Numbered from the stretch's first letter, positions 7,403 to 16,135 are shown. The stretch: DNA of 26,762 nt from Methanohalobium sp046546175 (GCF_046546175.1 NZ_JBKGYF010000017.1:1-26762); one strand, 5' to 3'. The notes: generated by a model not told the origin, from the letters alone. Numbers and translations are program-made.

Positions 7403-9373
7403 ATGTACGAATTTAAGCCGGCTGATTTTTTGGATTATGAATCAGGTATTAAGAAGGAATGGATAATTACCAACGGAATTGGTGGATATGCATCATCTTC
7501 TATCATAGGAGCAAATACCAGAACCTATCACGGGCTATTGGTTGCAGCTTTAAATCCCCCTGTTGATAGAACTCTCATGCTATCCTCTATTGATGAAGAG
7601 ATACATATCAATGATAAATTCCATGAACTTGCAACCCATAGATTTCCGATGACTGTCCATCCTGAAGGGTATGGATATCTTAAGCGAGTATCGTTTAATC
7701 CATTTCCTGCTTTTGAATATCAGACAGAAAACATCAAAATCGTTAAACAGATTTTCATGGAACATGGTAAAAACACCACCATAACCAGTTATCAAATAAC
7801 CTGTGACATAGATAATGCTACTCTTAAATTAATCCCGCTTGTAAACCTGCGAAATTTCCACCATACTATAAAATCCGGGAATATTGAATTTGAGCAGGAT
7901 TCTGGTAAAAGCGGTACAAAAATAACTGGAAAAGGCACTTCATTCAATCTGTATTCAAATGCGAAATATCATCCTGAAGGTACATGGTATTACAATGTTG
8001 AATATGATATAGAACGATACCGAGGACTTGAATATCAGGAAGACAATTATAACCCGGGATTTTTTGAAATTGAACTTGAAAAGGGTGTAAACCATGTGTT
8101 TGTTGTTGCATCCACCAATGAAATTTCAAAACTAGAAAAAGACGATATTGATGGAATTTATTACCGGGAAGTTAAAAGAATCAAATCACTTGGTTCTGGA
8201 CTTAATGAGGATTTCATATCCTGCTTGTCAAAAACAGCAGATTCGTTTGTTGTAGATAGAAAATCCACTGAATCAAAATCCATAATAGCCGGATACCACT
8301 GGTTTTCTGACTGGGGCAGAGATGCCATGATATCATTACCCGGATTAACCCTTGTCACCGGACGTTTCGATGATGCGTCCAGTATTCTTACAGGTTTTGC
8401 TGATAACTGTAAGTACGGTCTGATTCCAAACCGGTTTGCTGATACAGATGAAAATAGTCCGGATTACAATACTGTGGACGCATCACTCTGGTTTATACAT
8501 GCGGTTGGAAAATACCTTGAATACACAGGCGACCTTGAAACAGTCAGAAACCTGTGGGGTACAATTGCAGAAATTATCCATTATTATATCCACGGAACCA
8601 GTTTTAACATCCGGATGGATAAGGACGGTCTGATAAAACATGACGGACAGCTTACTTGGATGGATGCAAAGGTTGGAGATATTGAGGTGACACCAAGGAA
8701 GGGGAAGACCTGCGAAATCAATGCTTTGTGGTACAATGCTTTAAAAACAGCATCATCTATTGCAGAAAAACTGGGAATACAACATAAAGAATATGACAAT
8801 ACTGCTGAGATGGCTAAAAACAATTTCATTGATGCATTCTGGAATGAAAAAGATGGATGTCTTTTCGATTGTATCAATATAGATGACTACGGAGCGGTTA
8901 ACAAAGACCCATCCATACGGTCAAATCAGATATTTGCGGTTTCACTTCCCTATACAATGTTACCGTCTGACAAGGAAATGATGATTGTTGAGAAGGTGGA
9001 ACAGGATTTATTGACACCCCTGGGACTCAGAACACTGTCACCTAATAATGAAAAATACATAAGTAGATATCAAGGTGACCCCTATGAACGTGATTTTGCC
9101 TATCACAATGGAACGGTGTGGCCCTGGCTTATAGGCCCTTTTATATCAGCCTATTTAAAAGTTAACAACAATTCAGCTGAAAGCAGGAAGCATGCACATT
9201 CATTACTGCTTGGGTTTGAGGAACATTTAAAAGAATCAGGAATTGGGACAATATCAGAGGTGTTTGATGGAGACTATCCTCATAACCCGGGTGGGTGTAT
9301 ATCCCAGGCATGGAGTGTCGCAGAAATCCTGAGAGCATACATTGAAAACTTTGAAAGGTTTAAAAAATCTTAA
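7403..9373 (+). CDS. Amylo-alpha-1,6-glucosidase (glycogen debranching enzyme, GH133)
   Basis: This enzyme removes alpha-1,6 branch glucose from glycogen-like polymers. The N-terminal GDE_N domain (about residues 1-270; NGIGGYASSSIIGANTRTYHGLL near the start) precedes a GDE_C (alpha/alpha)6 catalytic domain. Hallmarks of the latter are HWFSDWGRDAMISLPGL (from His299), NTVDASLWF, WMDAK..TPRKGKTCEINALWYN, and YHNGTVWPWLIGP near the C-terminus. The reading frame stays open from 7352, but that would overlap the glucoamylase. The start chosen is ATG 7403 (MYEFKPADF, 656 aa), where the family homology begins; ATG 7394 is the alternative. The gap to the glucoamylase stop is 13 nt, so this is the same operon. 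Confidence 0.9.
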   Translation: MYEFKPADFLDYESGIKKEWIITNGIGGYASSSIIGANTRTYHGLLVAALNPPVDRTLMLSSIDEEIHINDKFHELATHRFPMTVHPEGYGYLKRVSFNPFPAFEYQTENIKIVKQIFMEHGKNTTITSYQITCDIDNATLKLIPLVNLRNFHHTIKSGNIEFEQDSGKSGTKITGKGTSFNLYSNAKYHPEGTWYYNVEYDIERYRGLEYQEDNYNPGFFEIELEKGVNHVFVVASTNEISKLEKDDIDGIYYREVKRIKSLGSGLNEDFISCLSKTADSFVVDRKSTESKSIIAGYHWFSDWGRDAMISLPGLTLVTGRFDDASSILTGFADNCKYGLIPNRFADTDENSPDYNTVDASLWFIHAVGKYLEYTGDLETVRNLWGTIAEIIHYYIHGTSFNIRMDKDGLIKHDGQLTWMDAKVGDIEVTPRKGKTCEINALWYNALKTASSIAEKLGIQHKEYDNTAEMAKNNFIDAFWNEKDGCLFDCINIDDYGAVNKDPSIRSNQIFAVSLPYTMLPSDKEMMIVEKVEQDLLTPLGLRTLSPNNEKYISRYQGDPYERDFAYHNGTVWPWLIGPFISAYLKVNNNSAESRKHAHSLLLGFEEHLKESGIGTISEVFDGDYPHNPGGCISQAWSVAEILRAYIENFERFKKS

Positions 9374-9432
9374 TGTATATATTTTCTACAAATCGGGACG
9401 GGGAGCTAGAATAACTAAACAGGAATGGGTAA

Positions 9433-9600
9433 GACTTGTATTCTGCTCTATTTCTTGATTACTTCATTGATTCTTATCTCCATGACAGGGTTAAATACAA
9501 CTTTCTCTGTCAGGAAGCGCATCTATTAGCAAAAGACATGAACTGGGAACAATTTACCATGGAATACTATGAACTACTCAACGATAAAAAAATAACCTGA
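9433..9600 (+). pseudogene. C-terminal fragment of a probable glycosyltransferase (glycogen-synthase-like)
   Basis: An open frame from just after a TAA at 9430 to TGA at 9598 encodes about 55 residues, including RVKYNFLCQEAHLLAKDM and NWEQFTMEYYELL. The pattern of a basic helix, LAKDM-x-WE-x-F and a final YYELL is typical of the last helix of GT-B glycosyltransferases such as glycogen/starch synthases. No usable start and no upstream body of the gene exist: 9374-9432 holds only about 60 bases. It ends 9 nt before the uridylyltransferase start. It looks like the tail of a deleted gene of the glucan operon. The family call is from memory of such C-termini, so moderate. Confidence 0.45.
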
Positions 9601-9609
9601 GTTGATGAC

Positions 9610-10608
9610 ATGTCAGAAATCAGAAAACATTATTTTCTGGATGAATACTGCATAATTGCAACTGAAAGAGGAAAGCGCCCTTCAGATTTTGCATCAGCAA
9701 ACGTATCCGGAAAACAGACAGAACCACATGGTCATGATTGTGTATTCTGTGCAGGAAACGAAGCTAAAACTCCACCTGCATCTGCTGTCTACAGATCAGG
9801 TGAGATTTTAAAGGATACTGAAAATGAAAGAGTAACAGGATGGTGGGTTAGGTGTATCCCGAATCTATATCCTGCCCTTTCTCCAAATCCTGGTTCTTTG
9901 GAACAAGATGATTTTAACTGGCAGAAGTTTGAAGGATACGGATACCATGAGGTTATTGTTGAAACACCTGTACATAATAAAAAAGTATCAGAATCTTCAG
10001 ATGACGAAATAAAATTGCTCATGCAGGTATACCGAGACCGTACTACCCATTACGAATCAAAAAAAGGTATTGTATATACATCTCTTTTTAAAAACTGGGG
10101 TGAAAAATCCGGTGCTTCTATCAATCATACACATTCCCAGTTGATTGCTCTGCCATTCATGCCGCCTAATTTGAAAATTGAACAGAACACTATTGACAAT
10201 GCAACCAGGTGTCCATATTGTGATATCGTTGAAAAAGAGAAAAATTCCAGACGGCTGCTCTATAACAATGAAGATATTATTGTTATAGCACCGTTTTTTT
10301 CAAAAACCCCATTTGAATTATGGATACTTCCTAAAAATCATTTCAATCATATGATCAACTTTACAGATGACTTGTTGTCCCAATTGGGTGATGCATTGCG
10401 GTTTGCAGTTTATAGTCTTGAAAAAACGCTTGGATCAATATCTTATAATTATATGTTCAACCAGATACTTGCCGATAGCTCATATCATTTTAATTTAAAA
10501 ATCCAGCCGGTTTTATCAACTATTGGTGGATTTGAGAAGAATACTGATATCTATATTAATACTATACCCCCGGAAGATGCTGTTAATTACTTTAAAAATT
10601 CAATTTGA
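9610..10608 (+). CDS. galT: Galactose-1-phosphate uridylyltransferase-like protein (HIT superfamily)
   Basis: GalT exchanges UMP between UDP-glucose and galactose 1-phosphate through a uridylylated histidine. Two tandem HIT-like halves are seen. The first carries the zinc pair Cys44/Cys47 (CVFCAGNEAKTP) and the active-site motif HTHSQ at 173-177, with His175 in the place of the nucleophile of HPHGQ in E. coli GalT. The second half begins with Cys201/Cys204 (CPYCDIV). Length of 332 aa is normal. The changed motif (HTHSQ) is shared by archaeal and ADP-glucose-phosphorylase-like members, so in this glucan operon the sugar may be glucose 1-phosphate with another nucleotide. No good ribosome site precedes the ATG. 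It is the last gene of the operon; T-rich tracts follow at 10608-10635. Confidence 0.8.
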   Translation: MSEIRKHYFLDEYCIIATERGKRPSDFASANVSGKQTEPHGHDCVFCAGNEAKTPPASAVYRSGEILKDTENERVTGWWVRCIPNLYPALSPNPGSLEQDDFNWQKFEGYGYHEVIVETPVHNKKVSESSDDEIKLLMQVYRDRTTHYESKKGIVYTSLFKNWGEKSGASINHTHSQLIALPFMPPNLKIEQNTIDNATRCPYCDIVEKEKNSRRLLYNNEDIIVIAPFFSKTPFELWILPKNHFNHMINFTDDLLSQLGDALRFAVYSLEKTLGSISYNYMFNQILADSSYHFNLKIQPVLSTIGGFEKNTDIYINTIPPEDAVNYFKNSI

Positions 10609-10682
10609 TTTTTAAATCTCATTTTTAATCATAAATATATAATTTAAGCATATTAAATAATTTTTTATAAAGATAAATAAAA

Positions 10683-10704
10683 CCCGATTTTTTTTAGCAT
10701 CGGG
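10683..10704. repeat. Short inverted repeat in AT-rich gap
   Basis: CCCGAT (10683-10688) pairs with ATCGGG (10699-10704) around a T-rich 10-base loop. It lies in the very AT-rich 10609-10746 gap between galT and a TnpB remnant. It could be a hairpin near the left edge of the IS remnant, or a terminator of the glucan operon, but no T-run follows it on the plus strand. Confidence 0.35.
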
Positions 10705-10746
10705 CATAGGAAATGGTCATAAAAATATAAGTACTTTGCTAAATGA

Positions 10747-10989
10747 TTGTATCGTGAAGTAGATATGGCTTATACCAGCAAGGTTGATGCACTGGCGTTA
10801 GAACCGATAAAGATACAAAAAAAATATCTTGGTAAAAGATTTAAGAGAGGAATCTTCCAGTCATCTACTGGCAGGCTGATCAATGCCGATATTAATGGTG
10901 CATTGAACATCTTAAGAAAGGTACTCGGCGATTCCCTTGCAGGGATAGCTGATATTGGGGACGTGAACTCTCCAGAGATAACTTTGTAA
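10747..10989 (+). pseudogene. TnpB C-terminal remnant (IS200/IS605 family)
   Basis: Eighty residues remain of a protein usually about 370-430 aa. They include AYTSKVDALALEPI, KRGIFQSSTGRLINADINGA and LNILRKV. This is the C-terminal RuvC-like end of TnpB in the subgroup without the zinc-finger cysteines; INADINGALNI holds the last catalytic Asp. A stop codon (TGA 10744) lies directly upstream in frame and no N-terminal part is nearby, so nuclease function is lost. The structured right end follows at 11008-11092. No TnpA is present. Confidence 0.85.
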
Positions 10990-11007
10990 ATTGAAAATTT
11001 ATAAATA

Positions 11008-11092
11008 TCTTTAAATCTTTGATTTAAAGAGTAAGGCTTTCATGGTAAACTTCTTCCGAAGTCGCTGAGTCTTTAGCTCAACGGTAGTTCAC
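11008..11092 (+). mobile_element. Right end / omega-RNA-like scaffold of the tnpB remnant
   Basis: Just after the TnpB stop there is a perfect 10-bp hairpin (TCTTTAAATC 11008-11017 with GATTTAAAGA 11021-11030). A second structured part follows, in which TGAG (11066-11069) pairs with CTCA (11077-11080), extended by TCG/CGG, ending GGTAGTTCAC at 11092. In IS605-like elements this 3' end is both the transposition right end and the guide-RNA scaffold. The last 23 bases recur, inverted, at 26702-26724 with one mismatch, which fixes the outer boundary at 11092. Confidence 0.65.
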
Positions 11093-11181
11093 TTTTGATT
11101 TCAATTTAGGATATAACTTATACTATAAATTGCAATTTTGCTCTAATTAAAACCTGAAAATCTACAAGTGTGGTGAATATA

Positions 11182-11922
11182 ATGCAAATTTCAAGATGGT
11201 ACAAAATATTAGGATTATCATTACTACTGACCTCAATTCTCTTTTATACACTGGAATATATTATCTTCCAGGACCCAAAACATCTGTTCAACTTCATGAT
11301 TGCAAAACTTGCGTTCCTTCCTATAGAAGTGCTGATTGTCACCATGGTAATCCATCAGATACTGTATGATATGGATAAACGTCAGAGACTGGAAAAATTG
11401 AACATGGTTATAGGTACATTTTTTAGTCAGGTCGGTACCCAATTATTGATCTATTTTTCTGACTGGGACCCAAACCTTGAAGAGATCAAAAAGAACCTTG
11501 TAATATCCAAAGAATGGACTGATGCTGATTTTATAAATGTTAAAAACCAGCTCAAAAATTATGAATATACTATAGATATCAACAGAGTGGATTTAAAACA
11601 TCTTCGGAATTTGCTTATGGAGCACAGGGATTTTCTGTTACGATTGCTTGAAAACCCAAACCTTCTGGAACATGAAACATTTACCGAAATTTTAAGAGCG
11701 GTATTCCATATGACCGAAGAACTTATCAGTAGAACTGAGCTTGATAACCTTCCAGAATCCGACCTTGACCATCTTAGGATAGATATAGAACGAGTATATG
11801 GAAAACTTGTTCTTGAATGGCTGGATTATATGGAGTATATGAAGGACAACTATCCATATCTTTTCTCACTTGCCATCAGGAAAAACCCATTTGATGAAAG
11901 TGCATCACCTGTTGTAAGATGA
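11182..11922 (+). CDS. Two-helix membrane protein of unknown function
   Basis: I do not recognise a family. Two hydrophobic helices near the N-terminus (about residues 6-28 and 38-60 from this start) flank a short loop. A cytoplasmic, highly charged, mostly helical domain of about 185 residues follows, with clusters such as DLKHLRNLLMEHRDFLLRLLENPN. The frame opens at GTG 11170, but ATG 11182 is chosen because GGTGA sits 5 nt upstream (11172-11176); this gives 246 aa. A TATA-like stretch TTATACTATAAAT lies near 11117. The stop overlaps the ATG of a possible 38-codon gene (ATGA), then alaS follows, so it may be co-transcribed with alaS. Confidence 0.75.
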   Translation: MQISRWYKILGLSLLLTSILFYTLEYIIFQDPKHLFNFMIAKLAFLPIEVLIVTMVIHQILYDMDKRQRLEKLNMVIGTFFSQVGTQLLIYFSDWDPNLEEIKKNLVISKEWTDADFINVKNQLKNYEYTIDINRVDLKHLRNLLMEHRDFLLRLLENPNLLEHETFTEILRAVFHMTEELISRTELDNLPESDLDHLRIDIERVYGKLVLEWLDYMEYMKDNYPYLFSLAIRKNPFDESASPVVR

Positions 11923-12035
11923 TTGCACTTTCTATTATTTTTGACCTTAATGATGGAAACGCTTTTAAATATGAGAATGTGATAGATGAGCTAAATACCA
12001 TACCAGACCTAATCCCAATAATTGTTTATCAGTGA
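11919..12035 (+). CDS. Possible 38-codon small protein before alaS
   Basis: ATG at 11919 overlaps the TGA of the membrane-protein gene (ATGA). The frame runs 38 codons to TGA at 12033, ending 5 nt before the alaS ATG. The product starts MIALSIIFDLNDGNAFKY and ends IPIIVYQ. It has ordinary codon choice for this genome and an acidic, mixed composition, so it reads like protein rather than noise. Its two overlaps or abutments fit an operon link. It could also be a remnant or a chance frame. Confidence 0.35.
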   Translation: MIALSIIFDLNDGNAFKYENVIDELNTIPDLIPIIVYQ

Positions 12036-12040
12036 TTATC

Positions 12041-14809
12041 ATGCTTGAGGATGAATATCAGCTTAATTTTTTCCATGAAAATGGATTTGTCAGGAAACAG
12101 TGTCCCAAATGTGAAAGTTTCTTCTGGACACGTGACCCTGATAGAACTACTTGCGGAGACGCACCTTGTGACACATACTCGTTCATAGGCAACCCTGTTT
12201 TTGAAAGACCATATGAATTGAGAGAGATGAGGGAACATTTTCTCAAATTTTTTGAAAACAGAGGACATATACGTGTCAATAGATACCCTGTTGCAGCTGT
12301 ATGGAGGGAAGATATTCATCTTACAATAGCATCTATTGCCAACTTTCAACCGTTTGTAACATCTGGTCAGGTACCGCCACCGGCAAACCCTCTGACAATT
12401 TCCCAGCCTTGTGTACGCCTATCAGATCTGGACGCAGTGGGACGCAGCGGAAGACATCTTACACTCTTTGAAATGATGGCACACCATGCTTTCAATACAA
12501 AGGACAATGAAATTTACTGGAAGGAAAAAACTGTAGCCCTCTGTGACGAATTCCTGAATTCCCTTGGTGTAGACCCACTTGCTGTAACATACAAGGAAGA
12601 ACCATGGGCAGGTGGCGGCAATGCAGGAGCATGTCTTGAAACACTGGTGGGAGGTCTTGAGGTTGCCACCCTTGTATTCATGAATTTGAAACAGTCAAAA
12701 GACGGTGACATCATAATCTATGGTGAACCCTATGAGAAAATGGACAACTATATCGTGGATACTGGCTATGGTCTTGAAAGACTGGTCTGGGCTTCCAAAG
12801 GGTCACCAACTATCTATGATGCTATATTCCCATCGGTTGTCAATGAATTGATGGAATATGCAGGTCTTGAACATGAACTGGAAGACTCTGAATATTCTGA
12901 ACTGCTGTCCCAGAACGCCCGGTTTGCAGGTCTTATGGATGTAAGTGAAAAAGCCAACCTGAGAGAACTTCGAAAACAGGTAGCCACCAGCATCGGAACC
13001 ACTGTTGAAAAACTGACATCCATAATGGAACCGGTGGAAAAGGTCTATGCAATAGCAGACCATACCAGATGTCTCACGTTCATGATTGGTGATGGTATAG
13101 TGCCATCCAATGTCAAGGCTGGTTACCTAGCAAGACTTGTTTTTAGAAGAACTACACGTATGATGCGTGAACTTGGTATGGACGTACCCATATATGACAT
13201 TATTCAAATGCATATCGATAAACTTCAGGAATTTCCTGAATTTGAAGACCGTTCCGAATTGATAGAAGATATCATCCACCATGAAGATGAAAAGTTCGAA
13301 GAAACCCTAAACCGCGGGATCAAAATGATTCAAAAACTGGCCAAGCAGTACAAGAAAAAGAATGATAAAATACCACTTGACCAGTTAATTGAAATGTATG
13401 ACAGTCACGGAATTCCACCTGAAATTGCTGAAGAAGTCGCAGAAGGCATGGGTGTTGAAGTAGAACTTCCTGATAACTTCTATTCAATAGTAGCAGATAG
13501 ACACAGCAAGGTAGAGGAAAAAGAAAAACCCAGATTACCGTTCGAGGAAAGAATTTCCAAGCTTCCACAGACAAAACTGCTGTTTTATAACGAACCTAAT
13601 CGTATGGAATTTGAAGCTGTCGTGCTGGATGTTTTTGATAACTACATCGTTCTGGATCGAACACTGTTCTACCCAGAAGGTGGGGGACAACCTGCAGACC
13701 ATGGTAAGATTGTCGCTGATGATGATGTCGCAAATGTAATCGATGTCAGGAATATAAAAGGTGTCGTGATACATAAACTCGAGGATGTCGAGAGTGAATT
13801 ACACCTTAGAAAAGGCGACCTTGTTACCTGCAAGATTGATGAGAAACGGCGCATAGCCCATGCCAGACACCATACGGCAACACATATAGTAAATGATGCT
13901 GCAAAGAAAGTACTCGGAAACCATATCTGGCAAGCAGGTGCCCAGAAATCCGAAGACCGTGCACGTCTTGACCTGTCACATTATAAACGTATAAAGAGAG
14001 ATGAAATTAAACAAATCGAATTAATTGCAAACGATACTGTGATGGAAAACAAGCGTGTTGTTACTGAATGGGTAAACAGAAATAATGCTGAAAGACAATA
14101 TGGTCTGAGCGTGTACCAGGGTGGTGTACCCTCTGGTAAAAAACTGCGAATTCTTAAAGTAGGTGATGATATAGAAGCATGTGGCGGTACTCACTGCACA
14201 TATACCGGTTACGTGGGTCCGATCAAGATATTAAAATCAGAACGCATACAGGATGGTGTGGAACGTCTTGAATTCTCTGCAGGAGAAGCTGCTATAAAAT
14301 CAATGCAGGAAATCGAGGATACATTACATAATTCATCAGAAGCATTACGTGTTTTACCAGAACATCTACCAAGTACAATCGAACGTTTCTTTGAAGAATG
14401 GAAAGGTTTCAAAAAGGAAAATGCAAAGTTAAAGGAAGAACTTGCAAATATACGTGTGCAACAGATGATACAGGACGCCATAATCTACGATGACACACAT
14501 ATCATCGCCCAAAAAGTACCTAATTCAGACAACAAAGAACTCCAGAACATGGCAGGAGAACTTACCAAAAACAACAGCACCGTAGCATTACTCATCAGTG
14601 ACTACAATGGTGTAAAAATAGCTGCATCTGCGAGCAAGGATGCTGTAGATAAAGGTATAAACATCGGTAAAATAGTTAAAGATATATCAGCCATCGTTGG
14701 AGGCGGTGGAGGAGGTCGTTCTGACATGGCACAGGGTGGTGGAACGGATATAACCAAAATCGATGAAGCACTAAACATCGGTATTAAAAGAGTAAAAGAG
14801 CAGCTGTAA
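12041..14809 (+). CDS. alaS: Alanyl-tRNA synthetase, archaeal type
   Basis: This enzyme charges tRNA-Ala and edits mischarged Ser and Gly. The archaeal N-terminal Cys cluster (Cys21, 24, 38, 43 in QCPKCESFFW...TTCGDAPC) precedes the class II catalytic core. The core includes VAAVWREDIHLTIASIANFQPFVTSG, FEMMAHHAFN and the motif-3 region DTGYGLERLVW. The editing domain has the zinc ligands His611 and His615 (HHTATH) and Cys714/His718 (CGGTHC). The C-Ala domain ends with the glycine-rich GGGGGGRSDMAQGG. Start ATG 12041 (MLEDEYQLNFF) matches the normal archaeal N-terminus; the frame is open from GTG 12032. GTGAT lies 5 nt upstream. Length of 922 aa is normal. It appears intact and essential. Confidence 0.97.
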   Translation: MLEDEYQLNFFHENGFVRKQCPKCESFFWTRDPDRTTCGDAPCDTYSFIGNPVFERPYELREMREHFLKFFENRGHIRVNRYPVAAVWREDIHLTIASIANFQPFVTSGQVPPPANPLTISQPCVRLSDLDAVGRSGRHLTLFEMMAHHAFNTKDNEIYWKEKTVALCDEFLNSLGVDPLAVTYKEEPWAGGGNAGACLETLVGGLEVATLVFMNLKQSKDGDIIIYGEPYEKMDNYIVDTGYGLERLVWASKGSPTIYDAIFPSVVNELMEYAGLEHELEDSEYSELLSQNARFAGLMDVSEKANLRELRKQVATSIGTTVEKLTSIMEPVEKVYAIADHTRCLTFMIGDGIVPSNVKAGYLARLVFRRTTRMMRELGMDVPIYDIIQMHIDKLQEFPEFEDRSELIEDIIHHEDEKFEETLNRGIKMIQKLAKQYKKKNDKIPLDQLIEMYDSHGIPPEIAEEVAEGMGVEVELPDNFYSIVADRHSKVEEKEKPRLPFEERISKLPQTKLLFYNEPNRMEFEAVVLDVFDNYIVLDRTLFYPEGGGQPADHGKIVADDDVANVIDVRNIKGVVIHKLEDVESELHLRKGDLVTCKIDEKRRIAHARHHTATHIVNDAAKKVLGNHIWQAGAQKSEDRARLDLSHYKRIKRDEIKQIELIANDTVMENKRVVTEWVNRNNAERQYGLSVYQGGVPSGKKLRILKVGDDIEACGGTHCTYTGYVGPIKILKSERIQDGVERLEFSAGEAAIKSMQEIEDTLHNSSEALRVLPEHLPSTIERFFEEWKGFKKENAKLKEELANIRVQQMIQDAIIYDDTHIIAQKVPNSDNKELQNMAGELTKNNSTVALLISDYNGVKIAASASKDAVDKGINIGKIVKDISAIVGGGGGGRSDMAQGGGTDITKIDEALNIGIKRVKEQL

Positions 14810-14930
14810 AATTATTGTCTGCTGAAGGTAGAATACCCTTATGTTTTTAACATCGCATCAAATGTGGTAATTAACAAAATTCCATCATCATGAAAACAAT
14901 TCCCAAACATTAATATGAAAATAAAACAAA

Positions 14931-14947
14931 TTATATACCGTATATAA
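14931..14947. promoter_or_regulatory. Palindromic TATA promoter of the receiver-domain gene
   Basis: TTATATACCGTATATAA is a 17-bp palindrome except at its central base, containing the box A for the gene starting at 14963. Its distance to the ATG is only about 15 nt, so either the start point is very close (leaderless) or the palindrome is an operator covering the initiation site. The remainder of 14810-14962 shows no gene. Confidence 0.45.
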
Positions 14948-14962
14948 CAATTCAGGGTTAAT

Positions 14963-16021
14963 ATGGAATCCGATGAAACTCAGGAAATCATAAACACTCT
15001 TCGTAATGAACTGATTTCGAAAAGTACACTGTTTCTGGCACCTGTTGGTGTTTCAAGTGAGAGGATAATCTATTTTTATATATACAATGTACTTGAAAAC
15101 GACCCTGAACAAACCGTTGTGTGGCTTTCACTGAAAAAACCAAGGAGCAAAGTCCTAGATACCTTTGATGAGTACGGTTTCGATGTCGAAAAATACTCTG
15201 ATCGTCTTTGTTTCATCGATATTAAAAAACCCGGAAAAGAGCCCGAAAAAAATACCCTGTACTGCGACTCACAGACCGATTACACAAAAATGGGTTCCCA
15301 TATTTCCAAACTGTTCAAAGAACACCCTGATTCTATTCTTGTCATCGATGATATGAATACATTGACAAAAGACAACCTACAGGTTGTGGAAAACTTTATT
15401 AAATTCGTTGAAAAAACCGTTAATAACAATAACGGTAGTATAGTAACCATCCTCGGAAAAAACACCCTGAGCTCTGAAAATGAAGGTCTGATTAAATCGT
15501 TTTTTGATGTTGTCATCGATATTACAAGCAGTGGAGAAATGCATGCTGAAATAGGATTGAAAAGCCTGCATGTATCATATACTATAAGTGACGGCAAAAT
15601 CAATTTTGAATACGTACAGAAGAAAATCAAAAGAGAACGGTTAAAAATCCTGATAGTGGATGATGAACCAGATATACCCGAACTTATAAAACTCTCACTA
15701 TCCAATGAACCATATGATTTTATTGTCGCCTACAGCGGTGAACAGGCTGTAGACATGGCAATGCAAGAACTTCCTGATTTGATTCTGCTTGATATAATGA
15801 TGCCTGATATGGACGGTTATGAAGTTGTGGAAGAATTAAATAAAGATAAATCTACTGTGGATATAGCAATTATCATGGTGTCAGCAAAAACCAGAGTTGA
15901 GGATAAATTGAAAGGTATGGAACTTGGGATCGATGATTATATATCCAAACCATTTGATGAGCGGGAACTGAACGCAAGAATAAAAATGGTTATGAAGAGA
16001 TACGGCTGGAAAAAACTTTAA
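14963..16021 (+). CDS. Degenerate KaiC-like domain fused to a response-regulator receiver domain
   Basis: Residues 1-215 have the strand order of a RecA/KaiC-like ATPase (STLFLAPVGVSSERII, then VVWLSLKKP, then a Walker-B-like SILVIDD at 124-130). The P-loop has decayed to APVGVSSER, with no GKS/T, so ATP hydrolysis is unlikely. Residues 226-350 are a full receiver (REC) domain: acidic pair Asp233/Asp234, phospho-acceptor Asp277 in LILLDIMMPDMDGYE, Ser307 and Lys329 in ISKPF. There is no DNA-binding output domain. It lies just upstream of the archaellum operon, whose ArlH is an active KaiC relative. The domain order suggests a phosphorylation-controlled partner of a KaiC-like protein, possibly ArlH; this is inference. 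A T-rich tract after the stop (16023-16036) could terminate transcription. Confidence 0.8.
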   Translation: MESDETQEIINTLRNELISKSTLFLAPVGVSSERIIYFYIYNVLENDPEQTVVWLSLKKPRSKVLDTFDEYGFDVEKYSDRLCFIDIKKPGKEPEKNTLYCDSQTDYTKMGSHISKLFKEHPDSILVIDDMNTLTKDNLQVVENFIKFVEKTVNNNNGSIVTILGKNTLSSENEGLIKSFFDVVIDITSSGEMHAEIGLKSLHVSYTISDGKINFEYVQKKIKRERLKILIVDDEPDIPELIKLSLSNEPYDFIVAYSGEQAVDMAMQELPDLILLDIMMPDMDGYEVVEELNKDKSTVDIAIIMVSAKTRVEDKLKGMELGIDDYISKPFDERELNARIKMVMKRYGWKKL

Positions 16022-16135
16022 TAATTTTTTCTTTTCAACATTTGATAATTCATTCTTCTAAGTTTATAATTTTGAGTTTCTGTAGAAATCCTGCTGAATT
16101 AAATATCAACCAGTTTAATTCATAAAATTTTACCG

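Noticed and set aside
10683..10704. Factor-independent terminator of the glucan operon
   Set aside because: The stem is only 6 bp and no T-run follows it; it is kept only as an inverted repeat. T-rich tracts at 10608-10635 are better candidates.
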